The notes: generated from the letters alone by a model not told the origin. A DNA stretch of 64,000 nt from Myxococcales bacterium (GCA_023248635.1 JAHFED010000004.1:1-64000), one strand, 5' to 3'. Numbered from the stretch's first letter, positions 32,176 to 42,087 are shown. Numbers and translations: made by a program.

Positions 32176-34506
32176 GTGCGAACCGTCGTCGTCGTCGTCG
32201 TCGTCGTCATCTTGGGCCTCGTGCCGCGGGCGCAGGCGCAGGTCGTCGATCCGAGCATGGGTTTCGCCCCCCCGCCCTCGACTGGTGCTGGTGCCCCGAC
32301 CCCCGCTGCACCCGAGGTGTACGACGACGTCGTGGAAGGTGCTGCGCTCCCGGCAGCGGTGCCGTTGCTCGAGGGCATCGACTGGGTGGATCGCGTCTAT
32401 TTCAAGGAAGAGACGCTGGCGACCTTCCTGGGCTCGAGAGTGGGGGAGCCGCTGGACTTGAGCGCCCTCGCGAGAGACGCCGCCGCCATCGCCGACCAAT
32501 ACCGGACCCGGGGCTTTCTCGCCGCCACCACCCGCGTCGATGTCGTCGAAGGTGCCGCTGGCGGCAAGAGGGCGGTGTTCACCATCAAGGCCGGCGATCG
32601 GGCCGAGCTCAAGGCCGTGCACATCGTCGGCAACGAGCGCGTCGACGAGCTGAGCTTGAAAGAGGGCTTCTTCTCGCGTCCTCCCGAGCCCCTGGGGGCG
32701 CTGACCCGCGCCGGCCTGTTTCACCGCCCCTTTCTCGACCAGGACCAACAGCGCCTGGTGTTCAACTACTACAAGCGCGGCTTTCTCGAGGCCCGCGTCA
32801 CCGACACCCGCGTCGTGGCCTGGCGCGATCTCACCGGCATCGAAGTCACCCTCACCGTGCTCGAAGGCGCGGCTTTCGAGCTCGGGTCTTTGAGCTTCAC
32901 GGGCTCATTGCCCGAGGGCGAGACCAGCGCCACCCTGCGCGAGAAGATCGCCATGAAGGACGGCGACGTCGCCGACCTGGTGACGCTCACGCAGCAGGCC
33001 GATCCCATCCTCGATGACTGGCGCAACCGCGGGCACCCTTTTGCGCGCTTCGAGCAACAGATCGCCATGGTGCCGCCGCCATCTGGTGACCCCGAGAAGA
33101 AGGGCATCGGTCTGACCTTGAAGCTGGTCGAAGGCGACGCCGCCGTCGTCAGGGATGTGCGCGTCGTCGGCAACAAGGGGACCATGCCCCACGTGTTCGC
33201 GCGCGAGATCCTCGTGCAATCGGGTGAACCCTACGATCACCAGAAGCTGAAGCTCACCGAGAAGCAGCTGATGCAGACAGGCATCCTCGCGTCGGCCCAG
33301 GGGCGTGCTGTGCCCGTGCCCCGTCAACCTGACTACCGTCCAGATGCGCCCGCCCTCGTCGACGTCGAATTCGTCGTCGCTGAGACCACCACCTGGCTCT
33401 TGTCGCCAGCGGTCTTTGGCGACGCCAACGAAGGCCTGATCTTCATCGGCGTCGCCGGCGACCGCAACCTGTTGGGCACCGGCCTGCAGAGCTTTGCCTC
33501 GGTGCAATGGTCGTCGCTGCGCTTCTTGTTCGACGTCTCGCTCACCGAGCCACGGCTGCTGGGCACGCGCTCATCAGCGACGCTGGAGGCCCACCGCCGC
33601 GAGCTGCGCTACCGCGACTTCACCATCTCGACCCTGATTGGCAGCTCGGCCCGCGCCAACTATGCCTACGAGCTGCCCGCGCTCGGACGAAGCTTGGGCG
33701 GCCCCAGCCGTCTCTTCGTCGGCGGCGGCCTCGGGATCGAGTACGGCGGCGTCGTCCCCTTCGAACAAAAGCAGCTGCTGCCCTCGGCGCTGCTGCCCCA
33801 AGACACCTTCAGAAACACCGTCGAATTGCGCTTTGGCTTTGACTCCCGCGAGGGCGGTTTGTCGCCGAGGAACGGGCTCTTCGCGTCCGTCGATACATCG
33901 ACGGCCGGTCCCTGGACCGTGTCGGGCTTGAGCTTCGTCGACGCCACCGCCAACCTGCGCGCCTTCTGGTCGCCCTTTTGGGACATCACCCTCAAGTCGA
34001 ACACCCAAGTCGGCGGCGTCTTCAATCCTCTCGGTGATCAGGCTCCGGTCACCGATCGTTATTTCCTGGGTGGCGTCGGCTCGGTGCGGGGCTTTTTTCC
34101 GCGCAGCATCGGCCCCGTGCAAGACGTCGCCGTGGTGCCCAACGCCGACGTCCCTAGCTTTTCCTGCGATGGGGCCAAGGCCAACGACGTCGACTGCACC
34201 GAAGTGGGTGGCGTCGTCAAAGTGGTGCAGAACCTGGAAATCGAGGTACCCCTATGGCCGGGCACTCCCTTCCGCGGCTTTGTCTTCGTCGACGTCGGCA
34301 ACGCCTATGGCGAGGGGGAGCTGGACGGCGGGCCCATCGAGCGCGACACCTTGTTCCTGGTGAGCGGCTTGATGATGTCGACGGGCTTTGGCCTGTTGCT
34401 CGAGACGCCCGTGTTGCCCTTCCGCTTCGAGTGGAGCGTGCCGGTGACGCGCCGTTCCTTCGATCAGCCGATCAACTTCTTCCTCGGCGTCGGCTCCGCC
34501 TTCTGA
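32176..34506 (+). CDS. Omp85-family outer membrane protein (BamA/TamA-like)
   Basis: This 776-residue protein opens at a GTG with an unusual signal peptide containing a run of eight Val (MRTVVVVVVVVILGLVPRAQA). At least three POTRA-like domains occupy residues 70-390, for example GDRAELKAVHIVGNERVDEL and AAVVRDVRVVGNKGTMPHVF. The C-terminal half is a 16-strand-type barrel (Bacterial surface antigen) with DRYFLGGVGSVRGF, the conserved (V/I)RG(F/Y) L6 motif. Such proteins insert or translocate outer membrane proteins. With three POTRAs and no bam genes around, a TamA-like or specialised paralogue is more likely than the essential BamA. Confidence 0.85.
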   Translation: MRTVVVVVVVVILGLVPRAQAQVVDPSMGFAPPPSTGAGAPTPAAPEVYDDVVEGAALPAAVPLLEGIDWVDRVYFKEETLATFLGSRVGEPLDLSALARDAAAIADQYRTRGFLAATTRVDVVEGAAGGKRAVFTIKAGDRAELKAVHIVGNERVDELSLKEGFFSRPPEPLGALTRAGLFHRPFLDQDQQRLVFNYYKRGFLEARVTDTRVVAWRDLTGIEVTLTVLEGAAFELGSLSFTGSLPEGETSATLREKIAMKDGDVADLVTLTQQADPILDDWRNRGHPFARFEQQIAMVPPPSGDPEKKGIGLTLKLVEGDAAVVRDVRVVGNKGTMPHVFAREILVQSGEPYDHQKLKLTEKQLMQTGILASAQGRAVPVPRQPDYRPDAPALVDVEFVVAETTTWLLSPAVFGDANEGLIFIGVAGDRNLLGTGLQSFASVQWSSLRFLFDVSLTEPRLLGTRSSATLEAHRRELRYRDFTISTLIGSSARANYAYELPALGRSLGGPSRLFVGGGLGIEYGGVVPFEQKQLLPSALLPQDTFRNTVELRFGFDSREGGLSPRNGLFASVDTSTAGPWTVSGLSFVDATANLRAFWSPFWDITLKSNTQVGGVFNPLGDQAPVTDRYFLGGVGSVRGFFPRSIGPVQDVAVVPNADVPSFSCDGAKANDVDCTEVGGVVKVVQNLEIEVPLWPGTPFRGFVFVDVGNAYGEGELDGGPIERDTLFLVSGLMMSTGFGLLLETPVLPFRFEWSVPVTRRSFDQPINFFLGVGSAF

Positions 34507-34555
34507 TCCGTCGCTGCCGCGTCGACAAAAAGCGACCGAGCGACCCATGGCGTGC

Positions 34556-36928
34556 TCAAAACGCGGCTTTGACGCCGACGGCGGGGACGGTCGGCAGACC
34601 CAGGTGGGGCTCGGTCTGGCTGAAGTCGAAGTTGTAGAAGGTGCCCTCCTGGGCCCGCAGATTCAGCACATTGACGATGTCGGCGTAGGCCGTGAGCTCG
34701 AACCAGTCGAAGGTCGTGCTCCAATCGACGCGAACGTCGACGGCCTGAAAAAAGGGGAAACGCGCGCTGCCCTTGGGAGCGAAGCGGGGCTCGAAGCGGC
34801 CGCTGTCGGCGTCGAAGAGGCCGTCGACGATGGCGTCATCGGGCATGCCAGTGGCGATGCGGTAGCGGGCCCCCAGACGCAGGTTCCAGGGCAGCTGCAC
34901 TTGGGAAACGACGCCCAGCAAGTGGGTGGTGTCGGCGGGCGAGGGGTAGGCGTAGGGAACCGTGAGGCGGACGCCGGTGGCGGCGTCGTCGTCGAAGCGC
35001 GTGTGCTTGGCCAGTGAGTAGCTGAGCCAGGCGAAGGCCTGCTGTGGCAAAGAAAAGCGCAAGAGCAGCTCCGCGCCGATGCTCTGGCCGCTGCCGCCAG
35101 CGACGACGGCTGCTGCCCCGAGGCGATCCGGCACCGGAAACGCTCTGCTCTTGGTCGTCAGTGCATCGCGCCACACCTGGTAGAGCGTCGTCGACAACAC
35201 CAGGCCCGCGCCGAGGGCCTGTTCGACGCCGCCTTGGATCGACAGCGCGCGCTGGGGGCGCAACGAGAGCCCTGCACTCTTGGCCACCGCGACCTCGTCG
35301 GCGTCGGGGGGACGACTGCAGGCGCCGGCGCCGACCCTCAGCAGGGATCCCCAGGGTCCACCGGTCATTTGCCAAGCGGCGGCGACCCGAGGCTCGAGGG
35401 AGGCATGGGACTGCGCGCCGTCGGGTCCGTCGAGCACCACGCCGTCGAGGCGCAGGCCGGGGACCAAGGTGACGTCGTCGTAGGGCTCGAGGGTGGCTTC
35501 GAGATAGGCCGCCCCGGTCGCTCGGGCGGCGCTGAGAATCGCGCGGCGATCGCGCACGTCGCCCTCGAGGTCCGGGGTCGGGAGCTCACGCACTCCAGTG
35601 TCTGCGAGGAAGCCGCCAAAGACCCAGCCGTCCGTGCGCGCGGTGGTGTCGATGCCGGCCACGATCTTGGTAGGGCGTCCACCCAGCGACGTCGTCCGCC
35701 AGGTCCATTCGTCGCGCAGCTGCACATCGCCGCTCTGCCGGTCCTTGAAGCGCAGACCCTGCTGCTCGTCGAGGAAGGCGCGCTCATAACCCAGCGTCGT
35801 CGTCAGCACGTGGGTGAGGCCGGCCCCGACGCTGTGTTGGTAGCGCAGGCTCAGCCGGTGAAAGTCGGAATCGTTGGTGCGGTGGAAGGCCTCGACGTCG
35901 CCCTCGCCGTCGGCGACGTAGGTCTCGCGATCGCCGGAGCCAAAGGCAAAGACCACCAGCTCCTGTCCAGGCGCTGGCTCCCAGTCGAGCTTCAATTGGT
36001 AGTCCCAATAGGTGGGCACGAGGACGACGTCGTCGCCGGAGCCCGATGCCGCCAGCTGCACCCCGCGGATCAAGTCGAGGTAAGAGCGCCGCGCCGAAGC
36101 GCCGACCGCGATGGTTGGCGACAGGGGGACGCCGACGTAGGCGCCGCTGTCGATGACGTCGAGCTTGGCCAGCCCATGGACGTCGTCGGTGGGCAGCTTC
36201 TTGGTCTTCAAGGTGATCACGCCGCCGGTGCTCCGGCCATAACGCGCCGAGAAAGCCCCAGGCACCAGCTCGACGCTCTCAACAAAGGGAATGTTGATGA
36301 CGCTGGTCGATCCTGTAAAATGATAAAGATCAGGGATCTCGTAATCATCGACGAAGACGGCCGATTCGCTCGGGGACGCGCCGCGCACGAAGAGCGATCC
36401 CTGCGACAATAAAACGCGCCCCATGCCAGGGAAATTCTCAATGGCTTTGGCGGGATCTCCATAGGTGCCCGGGAGCTCGGTGGCTTCGTTGCCGGCGATT
36501 CGGTGGGCGCCGCGAGCGACGGCGTCGCGGCTGCGACGTTCCCGCACCCGCGTTTCACCGACGCTGGCGGGCAAGAGAAAGAGGGCGACGTCGGTGTTTC
36601 CCGCATCGGTGCGCAGGGCCACGGATTCGACCAGGAGTTGGTAGCCGGCGGTCTCGACCTCGACGACGATGCGTCCGCCGAAGCCGCCATCGCGTCGATC
36701 CGGCAAGGCCAACACGAAGGCGCCCGTTTCGTCGGTGTCGGTGCTTCCTGGGTCGAGTTGGCCTTCGCGTGCTGGGCGCTCGCCGCCGACGAGAGAGACG
36801 CGGGCACCGGGGATCGGTCGCCGTGTGCCGGCTTCGCGCACGGTGCCTTGGAGCGTGCGTGCGGCGGCCGGCAGCGCAGCAGCGCTTAGCGCCGCGACGA
36901 GGACGACGGTGGTGACACGCGGACCCAT
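34556..36928 (-). CDS. TonB-dependent receptor with N-terminal carboxypeptidase-like domain
   Basis: This 790-residue outer membrane protein starts at the ATG at 36928 with a signal peptide (VTTVVLVAALSAAALPAAA). Residues 25-115 resemble a carboxypeptidase-regulatory (CarboxypepD_reg-like) domain (QGTVREAGTRRPIPGARVSL). The plug follows, with FVRGASPSESAVFVDDYEIP, PFVESVELVPGAFSARYGR and STGGVITL, all typical. The remaining region is a 22-strand barrel ending in an aromatic residue (VGVKAAF). The ligand is unknown. It is divergent from the sugar dehydrogenase-like gene at 37020, so a shared oxidative or transport role is possible. Confidence 0.88.
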   Translation of the reverse strand: MGPRVTTVVLVAALSAAALPAAARTLQGTVREAGTRRPIPGARVSLVGGERPAREGQLDPGSTDTDETGAFVLALPDRRDGGFGGRIVVEVETAGYQLLVESVALRTDAGNTDVALFLLPASVGETRVRERRSRDAVARGAHRIAGNEATELPGTYGDPAKAIENFPGMGRVLLSQGSLFVRGASPSESAVFVDDYEIPDLYHFTGSTSVINIPFVESVELVPGAFSARYGRSTGGVITLKTKKLPTDDVHGLAKLDVIDSGAYVGVPLSPTIAVGASARRSYLDLIRGVQLAASGSGDDVVLVPTYWDYQLKLDWEPAPGQELVVFAFGSGDRETYVADGEGDVEAFHRTNDSDFHRLSLRYQHSVGAGLTHVLTTTLGYERAFLDEQQGLRFKDRQSGDVQLRDEWTWRTTSLGGRPTKIVAGIDTTARTDGWVFGGFLADTGVRELPTPDLEGDVRDRRAILSAARATGAAYLEATLEPYDDVTLVPGLRLDGVVLDGPDGAQSHASLEPRVAAAWQMTGGPWGSLLRVGAGACSRPPDADEVAVAKSAGLSLRPQRALSIQGGVEQALGAGLVLSTTLYQVWRDALTTKSRAFPVPDRLGAAAVVAGGSGQSIGAELLLRFSLPQQAFAWLSYSLAKHTRFDDDAATGVRLTVPYAYPSPADTTHLLGVVSQVQLPWNLRLGARYRIATGMPDDAIVDGLFDADSGRFEPRFAPKGSARFPFFQAVDVRVDWSTTFDWFELTAYADIVNVLNLRAQEGTFYNFDFSQTEPHLGLPTVPAVGVKAAF

Positions 36929-37019
36929 GCCGGGCCATGGGCCGAAGCAGGCACTTTGACAAGGGTGTGCAGAGTCCGATCCTCACTGGCATCGGCGGCA
37001 GCGAGCGCTACGGTCGGGA

Positions 37020-39305
37020 ATGCGCAGCCTGCTCCCGCTCTTTGCTCTCGCTCTCGTCACCGATTGCGCCTGTCCGCCTGCCGGTGGCGATCCCGTCGAC
37101 GGCGGCGTCGAAGGCGAAGGCGAAGGCGAAGGCGATCGGGTCGACGCCGGGCCCCAGCCCGATCCCGACGTCGTCGGCCTCGATGCTCGCCCGGCGAACG
37201 CCACCTGCTTGGCCCCCGATCGTCCCGTCGAAAACAGCGACATCGTGCTGACGCGCATTTTTCCCAACCTGGTGCTGCGCAGCCCCCTCTTCCTGCTCGA
37301 GCGCCCCGGCGACGATGCGAACTTCTACGCCATCGAGCGCGCTGGTCGCGTCGTGCGCTGGAGCAAGACCGACAACACGGTTACGACGCCGGAGATCTTT
37401 TGCGATATCCGAGGACGCGTAGAGACCAGCGATTCAGGAAATAGTGAACAGGGTCTGCTCGGCATCGCATTTCATCCCGAGCATGCCACCAACGGCGAGA
37501 TCTACCTCAGCTATACTGCGATCAATGACAATAGCGTGTGCTCATTCGACGACCCCAGTGATTGCGTCTTCGAATCTCGCGTCAGTCGCTTTACCATCGA
37601 TGATTCCGACGATACCTGTGACGAAGACAGCGAGGTCATCCTGCTCGACATCGACGACTTCGCCAGCAACCACAACGGTGGCCACGTCGCCTTCGCGCCC
37701 GATGGCACCCTCTTCCTCGGCATGGGGGACGGCGGCGGCGCCGGCAATCCGCTGTCGACGGCGCAGGACCTCTCCCGCCTGCTCGGCAAGATGATTCGCA
37801 TCGACGTCGACCGCACCGAAGACGGCAAGCAGTACGCCATCCCCGCCGACAATCCCTTCCGCGACGTCCCCGGGGCGCTGCCCGAAATCTACTCGTTGGG
37901 CATGCGCAATCCCTGGCGCTTCTCCTTCGACCGCGGCTCGGGCGAGCTGTGGGTTGGCGACGTCGGACAGAACCGCCTCGAAGAAGTCGACCTCGTGGAA
38001 GCCGGCGGCAACTACGGTTGGTCCGTCTTTGAGGCCAGCGACTGCTTCGAGTCCCAGAGCGCCTGCGACGTCGGCGGCTTCTTGCCCCCCGTCATCGAAT
38101 ACGAGCACAGCAACATCCTGGCCCGCTTCTCCCTCACCGGCGGCTACGTCTACCGCGGCAGCGCCATTCCCGACCTCGTGGGCACCTACCTCTTCGCCGA
38201 CTTCGCCAGCAAGGAGGTGTTCGCGTTGGGCTCGAACGCGGCGGGGGCAGCGACGTTCACGACGACGGCCACCATGAGCGGTGGTGGCATCGCCTCCTTC
38301 GCCGAAGACAAGGCCGGCGAACTCTACGTCATCGATCTGGCTGGAGCCCTCTTTCGCATCGACCCCGCCGGACCGCCCGTCGCCGACACTTTTCCGCGTT
38401 TGCTCTCGCAAACGGGCTGCATGGCATCAGGGGACGTCAGCCAGCTCAACGACGGGGTGATTCCCTATCAACTGAATCATCCTTTCTACAGCGATGGCGC
38501 CGCCAAAGAGCGCGGCATCGCTCTCCCCGATGGTGAGACCGTCGCCATCGGCGCCGACGGCGACATGACCCCGCCCATCGGCACGGTGTTCGTGAAATCG
38601 TTCAAAGTCGACGACGAGCTCATCGAGACCCGCCTGCTGGTCCGCCACGACGACGGCGAATGGGCCGGCTACACCTATGAATGGGCCGAGGGCGCCACCG
38701 ACGCCACCTTGGTCGATGCCGGCGGCAAGAGCCGCCAGCTTGCCAACCAGACCTGGAGCTACCCCTCGCGTCCAGCCTGCCTGGTCTGTCATACCGCGGC
38801 GGCTGGGCGCGTGTTGGGTTGGGAAGTAGGCCAGCTCAATGGCGGATTCAATTACCCTCAAACCGGACGACTGGCGAATCAACTGTTTACCCTGTCGAGC
38901 ATCGGGGTGTTCAGCAACCCGCCTGCCGACGTCGCCGTTGAAGCCAGCTATCCCCCCGTGGACCTCGGCAGCGTCGACGTCTCCGAGCGCGCGCGCACCT
39001 ATCTGCATGTGAATTGCTCGATGTGTCACCGGCCGGGCGGCGGGGGACAAAGCGACGCCGATCTGCGTTTGACGACGGCGACGGCGTCCCAGCACCTCTG
39101 CGACGAGGCCCCGGATCAAGGAGACCTCGGCGTCGAGGGCGCGCGGCTGCTCTTCCCGGGCGACCCAGCCCGCTCCCTGATCTCCCTGCGCATGAGACGT
39201 CAGGGAGCCAACCGCATGCCTCCCGTCGGGACCAACGTCGTCGACAGCGTCGGCGCCGACGTCGTCGACCGCTTCATCACCGCCACCGCGACCTGCCCCG
39301 AATAG
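37020..39305 (+). CDS. Sugar dehydrogenase-like beta-propeller fused to an SO2930-type diheme cytochrome
   Basis: This 761-residue exported protein has a signal ending near LALVTDC, possibly a lipobox, followed by a short Gly-Glu stretch. Residues 70-440 resemble glucose/sorbosone (PQQ-type) dehydrogenases, with LLGIAFHP, NHNGGHVAFAPDGTLFLG, LGMRNPWRFSFD and GEVGQN-like GDVGQNRLEEVD. Residues 460-761 match the SO2930 family of diheme c-type cytochromes, with heme sites C587-LV-C590-H591 and C666-SM-C669-H670. It would oxidise a substrate in the periplasm or at the surface and pass electrons internally to the hemes. PQQ binding is inferred. Confidence 0.85.
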   Translation: MRSLLPLFALALVTDCACPPAGGDPVDGGVEGEGEGEGDRVDAGPQPDPDVVGLDARPANATCLAPDRPVENSDIVLTRIFPNLVLRSPLFLLERPGDDANFYAIERAGRVVRWSKTDNTVTTPEIFCDIRGRVETSDSGNSEQGLLGIAFHPEHATNGEIYLSYTAINDNSVCSFDDPSDCVFESRVSRFTIDDSDDTCDEDSEVILLDIDDFASNHNGGHVAFAPDGTLFLGMGDGGGAGNPLSTAQDLSRLLGKMIRIDVDRTEDGKQYAIPADNPFRDVPGALPEIYSLGMRNPWRFSFDRGSGELWVGDVGQNRLEEVDLVEAGGNYGWSVFEASDCFESQSACDVGGFLPPVIEYEHSNILARFSLTGGYVYRGSAIPDLVGTYLFADFASKEVFALGSNAAGAATFTTTATMSGGGIASFAEDKAGELYVIDLAGALFRIDPAGPPVADTFPRLLSQTGCMASGDVSQLNDGVIPYQLNHPFYSDGAAKERGIALPDGETVAIGADGDMTPPIGTVFVKSFKVDDELIETRLLVRHDDGEWAGYTYEWAEGATDATLVDAGGKSRQLANQTWSYPSRPACLVCHTAAAGRVLGWEVGQLNGGFNYPQTGRLANQLFTLSSIGVFSNPPADVAVEASYPPVDLGSVDVSERARTYLHVNCSMCHRPGGGGQSDADLRLTTATASQHLCDEAPDQGDLGVEGARLLFPGDPARSLISLRMRRQGANRMPPVGTNVVDSVGADVVDRFITATATCPE

Positions 39306-39390
39306 CCCTGGCGCTTTGCCCCTGTGCAGCCGGACACAGAGGCGCCATATCGCTAGACATCGGGCTGCAGGCCCGCACGAGGTGACGACG

Positions 39391-39612
39391 ATGTTTGGAC
39401 TCGGAATGCAAGAGCTTCTGGTCATCATGGTGATCGTGCTGCTGCTCTTTGGTGGCAGCCGACTGCCCGGGATCGCGGCCGGCCTCGGTGGGGCGGTGAA
39501 CTCGTTCAAGAAGGCCCTCAAGGGCAACGACGACGACGCCACGACCCAGCTGAACCCTGCTCCCGAGAAGGTGCCGACGCCCCAAGAGAGCACGACCCAC
39601 AAGCCCAGCTGA
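39391..39612 (+). CDS. tatA: Sec-independent protein translocase subunit TatA
   Basis: This 73-residue protein starts at the ATG at 39391, preceded by GAGGTGA. It has one N-terminal membrane span (MQELLVIMVIVLLLFGGSRLPG, which contains the conserved LFG hinge) and the amphipathic helix GGAVNSFKKALKG, followed by an acidic, Pro-rich tail. This is the pore-forming TatA/TatE type that exports folded proteins with twin-arginine signals. tatB and tatC are not adjacent. rsmE begins 3 bp later, so the two share a transcript. Confidence 0.93.
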   Translation: MFGLGMQELLVIMVIVLLLFGGSRLPGIAAGLGGAVNSFKKALKGNDDDATTQLNPAPEKVPTPQESTTHKPS

Positions 39613-39615
39613 TTC

Positions 39616-40359
39616 ATGCATCGCGCTTTCGTCGATGACCACCGGCTCGCTGCTGCGGGGTCTTGGGTGCAGCTGCCCGAGCGCGTGGCCTTTCGCTTTG
39701 CCCGCGTGCTGCGCCTGCAGGCGGGGGATCCCATCGAGCTCTTCGACGCCGAGGGGCGGGCGGCGCGGGGCACCTTCCAACCACCGGATCGCATCGTCGA
39801 CGTCGTCGTTGCCGCCGTCGACGACGGCCTGTCCCCGCTGGTGATCGTGCAGGCCCTGACCAAGACCGACAAGCTCGAGCTGGTGACGAGCAAGGCCACC
39901 GAGCTGGGCGCCGCGCGCCTGGTGCTCTGGAGTGCTGGCCGATCCCTGGTCAAGCTCGGCGACGAGCGCGCTGAAAAAAGAGTGCTGCGCCTGCAACGCG
40001 TGGCCGCCGACGCCGCCCGCCAATGTGGTCGCGCCCGTCCCCTGCACGTCGAAGGACCGCTCTCCACCACGGCCGTCGTCGAGATGTTGGGGGCTTTCGT
40101 CGATGACGGCGGCCTCGCGGTCACGGGCATCGTCGACGCCGATCACACCCTCTCGGCCGTGTGCTCTCAAGAGCGCGCGCGCCTCGAGCACGGCTTTGCC
40201 ATCGTCATCGGGCCCGAAGGCGGCGTCGCTCCCGACGAAGAAGACGCCTTCGTCGCCGCTGGCGCCCGCGGGGTGCGCTTCTCTCGCTTCGTGCTGCGCA
40301 CAGAGACCGCGGCTTTGGCGGCTTTGGCCATCGTGCAAGCCGTCCTGGGCGAAGCCTGA
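39616..40359 (+). CDS. rsmE: 16S rRNA m3U1498 methyltransferase RsmE
   Basis: This 247-residue SPOUT methyltransferase modifies U1498 of 16S rRNA. The N-terminal PUA-like part reads MHRAFVDDHR ... VLRLQAGDPIELFD. The C-terminal trefoil knot includes KTDKLELVTSKATELGAARL, IVIGPEGGVAPDEEDAF and SRFVLRTETAALAAL, all diagnostic. The length matches E. coli RsmE (243). It follows tatA by 3 bp and ends convergently with the cobalamin operon. Confidence 0.96.
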   Translation: MHRAFVDDHRLAAAGSWVQLPERVAFRFARVLRLQAGDPIELFDAEGRAARGTFQPPDRIVDVVVAAVDDGLSPLVIVQALTKTDKLELVTSKATELGAARLVLWSAGRSLVKLGDERAEKRVLRLQRVAADAARQCGRARPLHVEGPLSTTAVVEMLGAFVDDGGLAVTGIVDADHTLSAVCSQERARLEHGFAIVIGPEGGVAPDEEDAFVAAGARGVRFSRFVLRTETAALAALAIVQAVLGEA

Positions 40360-40396
40360 TCGGCGTCGGTGCTCGGGGATGCGAAGCGACCCTCGA

Positions 40397-41143
40397 TCAG
40401 TCGGGGCGCTTCTGCAGCACGCCCACATAGTCGCCGTCGACGACGACCCTCACATCCCCCCAAACAGGCCCAGCCTCGTGCAGGGCCTGGGGAAGCAGGC
40501 CGTCGACGACGATGCTGCCCCCGTGCAAGCCCAGCAGCCGGCCTCCCAAGGCCAGCGCCGTTTGCACCTCGTGCACGCTGACGACGACGGTGTGGCGCTC
40601 GCCCCGCCGTCGCAGGGCGGTCACCAGCAGCGAAGTCGCCAGGCGATCGAGGCCCGCGAAGGGTTCGTCGACGACGATCACCTGGGCCTGTTCGTCCACC
40701 AGCACCCGCGCCACGTGGGCCCGTCGTCGCTCTCCCCCGGAGAGCTGTGCGAGCCGGCGGTGCAGCGAGGACGCCAGCCCCAGCTCGTCGGCGACGGCGG
40801 CGACACGCTGGCGGGCCTCGTCGTCGAGCCCCGCATTGTGACCGCGGCGGGGGGCCAGGCCCTGGGCGATGCGGGCTTGCACGCTGAGCTCGTGAAAGCT
40901 CGATGAGGGCTCTTGCCCGAGACTGGCGACCAGGCGCGCGCGTTGACGCGGCGACATGCAGGCGAGGTCGTTGTCGTCGAGCAGCGCCCGTCCGCGCGCG
41001 GGCTGCAGCACGCCGGCGATCACATCGAGCAGGGTGCTTTTGCCGGCGCCGTTCATCCCGACGATCACGTTAAGGCCGGGATGCAGCGAGAGCGCCGAAA
41101 CCCGCAGCCGCTCACCCACTTCGACGTCGGACAGACGGAGCAT
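40397..41143 (-). CDS. btuD: Cobalamin ABC transporter ATP-binding protein (BtuD-like)
   Basis: This 248-residue ATPase powers import through BtuC. Walker A is GMNGAGKST, the signature is LSGGERRRAHVAR, Walker B is VIVVDEPFAGL and the switch His lies in SVHEVQ. The start ATG at 41143 overlaps the btuC stop as ATGA, the same pattern as its neighbours; a start five codons earlier is less likely. It is the last gene of a riboswitch-controlled operon. Cobalamin specificity comes from the riboswitch and the linked receptor rather than from the ATPase itself. Confidence 0.9.
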   Translation of the reverse strand: MLRLSDVEVGERLRVSALSLHPGLNVIVGMNGAGKSTLLDVIAGVLQPARGRALLDDNDLACMSPRQRARLVASLGQEPSSSFHELSVQARIAQGLAPRRGHNAGLDDEARQRVAAVADELGLASSLHRRLAQLSGGERRRAHVARVLVDEQAQVIVVDEPFAGLDRLATSLLVTALRRRGERHTVVVSVHEVQTALALGGRLLGLHGGSIVVDGLLPQALHEAGPVWGDVRVVVDGDYVGVLQKRPD

Positions 41144-42087
41144 CAGCGTGCTCTCCACAACAAGAAGGCGAAGGCCGGAGCACCGAGCAGGGCGCAGGCA
41201 GCGCCGACGGGAATCTCGCTGCCCAAGAGGCCAAAGCCCAACCGGGCGACGCCGTCGAAGGCGCTCAAGAGCCCGCCCCCGATCAAGGCCGACAAAGGAA
41301 GCACGGCGCGTTCGTCGACGCTGAAGAGGCGACGCACGGCGTGGGGGACCAGCAGCCCGACGAAGCCGATGACCCCGCTGGTGCCGACGGCGACGCCCAC
41401 CAGGGCGCTGGCCGCGACGACGACGACGACCCGCACCCGGGTGACGTCGACGCCGAGCCGCAGCGCCTCTTCATCGCCACCGCGCAGGATCGACAGGGAC
41501 CCCGACACCGTCACCAAGGCCAGCACGCCGCCGACCGTGATCGCACCAGCGACGAGGAGAGCGACGTCGTCGGGGTAGCCGATGCTGCCGATGAGCCAGA
41601 CCGAGAGACCAGCAGACGACGACGCGGGCACCAGGGCCCGCACCACGGCGACCACGGCCCAGGAAAAGGCGTTCAACACGATGCCCACGAGCACGGTGCC
41701 TTCCCCCTTGTCGTGGGCGACGAAGAGCACCAAGAGCGCGCTCGCTGCCAACGCGCCGACGACGCCAGCACCCGGGAGTCCCGCCCCCAGCGCCAACGCC
41801 GACGGCGCAGCTCCCAGCAGAGCGGTGAACAAAGACGCGCCCATGGCCGCCCCGCCGGAGACGCCGAGCACGTAGGGATCGGCCAGGGGGTTGCGCAGCA
41901 GGGCCTGCAAAGCAGCACCCGTCGCCGACAACGCGCCACCGACGATGAAGCCCAGCATCACCCGACTCAAGCGCAGGGACACAGTTGCGGAATCGGGGGG
42001 CGCGAGCCCATTGGGTCCGCACAAAAGAGCAAAGACCAGGGCGACGACGACGACGAGGGCGGCAGCCGCGCTCAGTCGCAGGCTCAT
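41143..42087 (-). CDS. btuC: Cobalamin ABC transporter permease (BtuC-like)
   Basis: This 314-residue protein of the FecCD family has about ten membrane spans. Family signatures are RLSRVMLGFIVGGALSATGA, NPLADPYVLGVSGGAAMGA, WLIGSI and GFVGLLVPHAVRRL. The ATG at 42087 was chosen because it overlaps the btuF stop as ATGA and gives the usual length; the longer open frame upstream lies over btuF. It forms the inner-membrane channel for the vitamin delivered by BtuF. Confidence 0.93.
   Translation of the reverse strand: MSLRLSAAAALVVVVALVFALLCGPNGLAPPDSATVSLRLSRVMLGFIVGGALSATGAALQALLRNPLADPYVLGVSGGAAMGASLFTALLGAAPSALALGAGLPGAGVVGALAASALLVLFVAHDKGEGTVLVGIVLNAFSWAVVAVVRALVPASSSAGLSVWLIGSIGYPDDVALLVAGAITVGGVLALVTVSGSLSILRGGDEEALRLGVDVTRVRVVVVVAASALVGVAVGTSGVIGFVGLLVPHAVRRLFSVDERAVLPLSALIGGGLLSAFDGVARLGFGLLGSEIPVGAACALLGAPAFAFLLWRAR

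Noticed and set aside
32176-34506. The essential assembly factor BamA
   Set aside because: Fewer than five POTRA domains are visible, and none of the usual neighbours (skp, lpxD, rseP) is present.
40360-40396. CTGATCG...CGATCAG inverted repeat as a terminator between rsmE and btuD
   Set aside because: The arms are short, the loop is long and no T tract follows on either strand.
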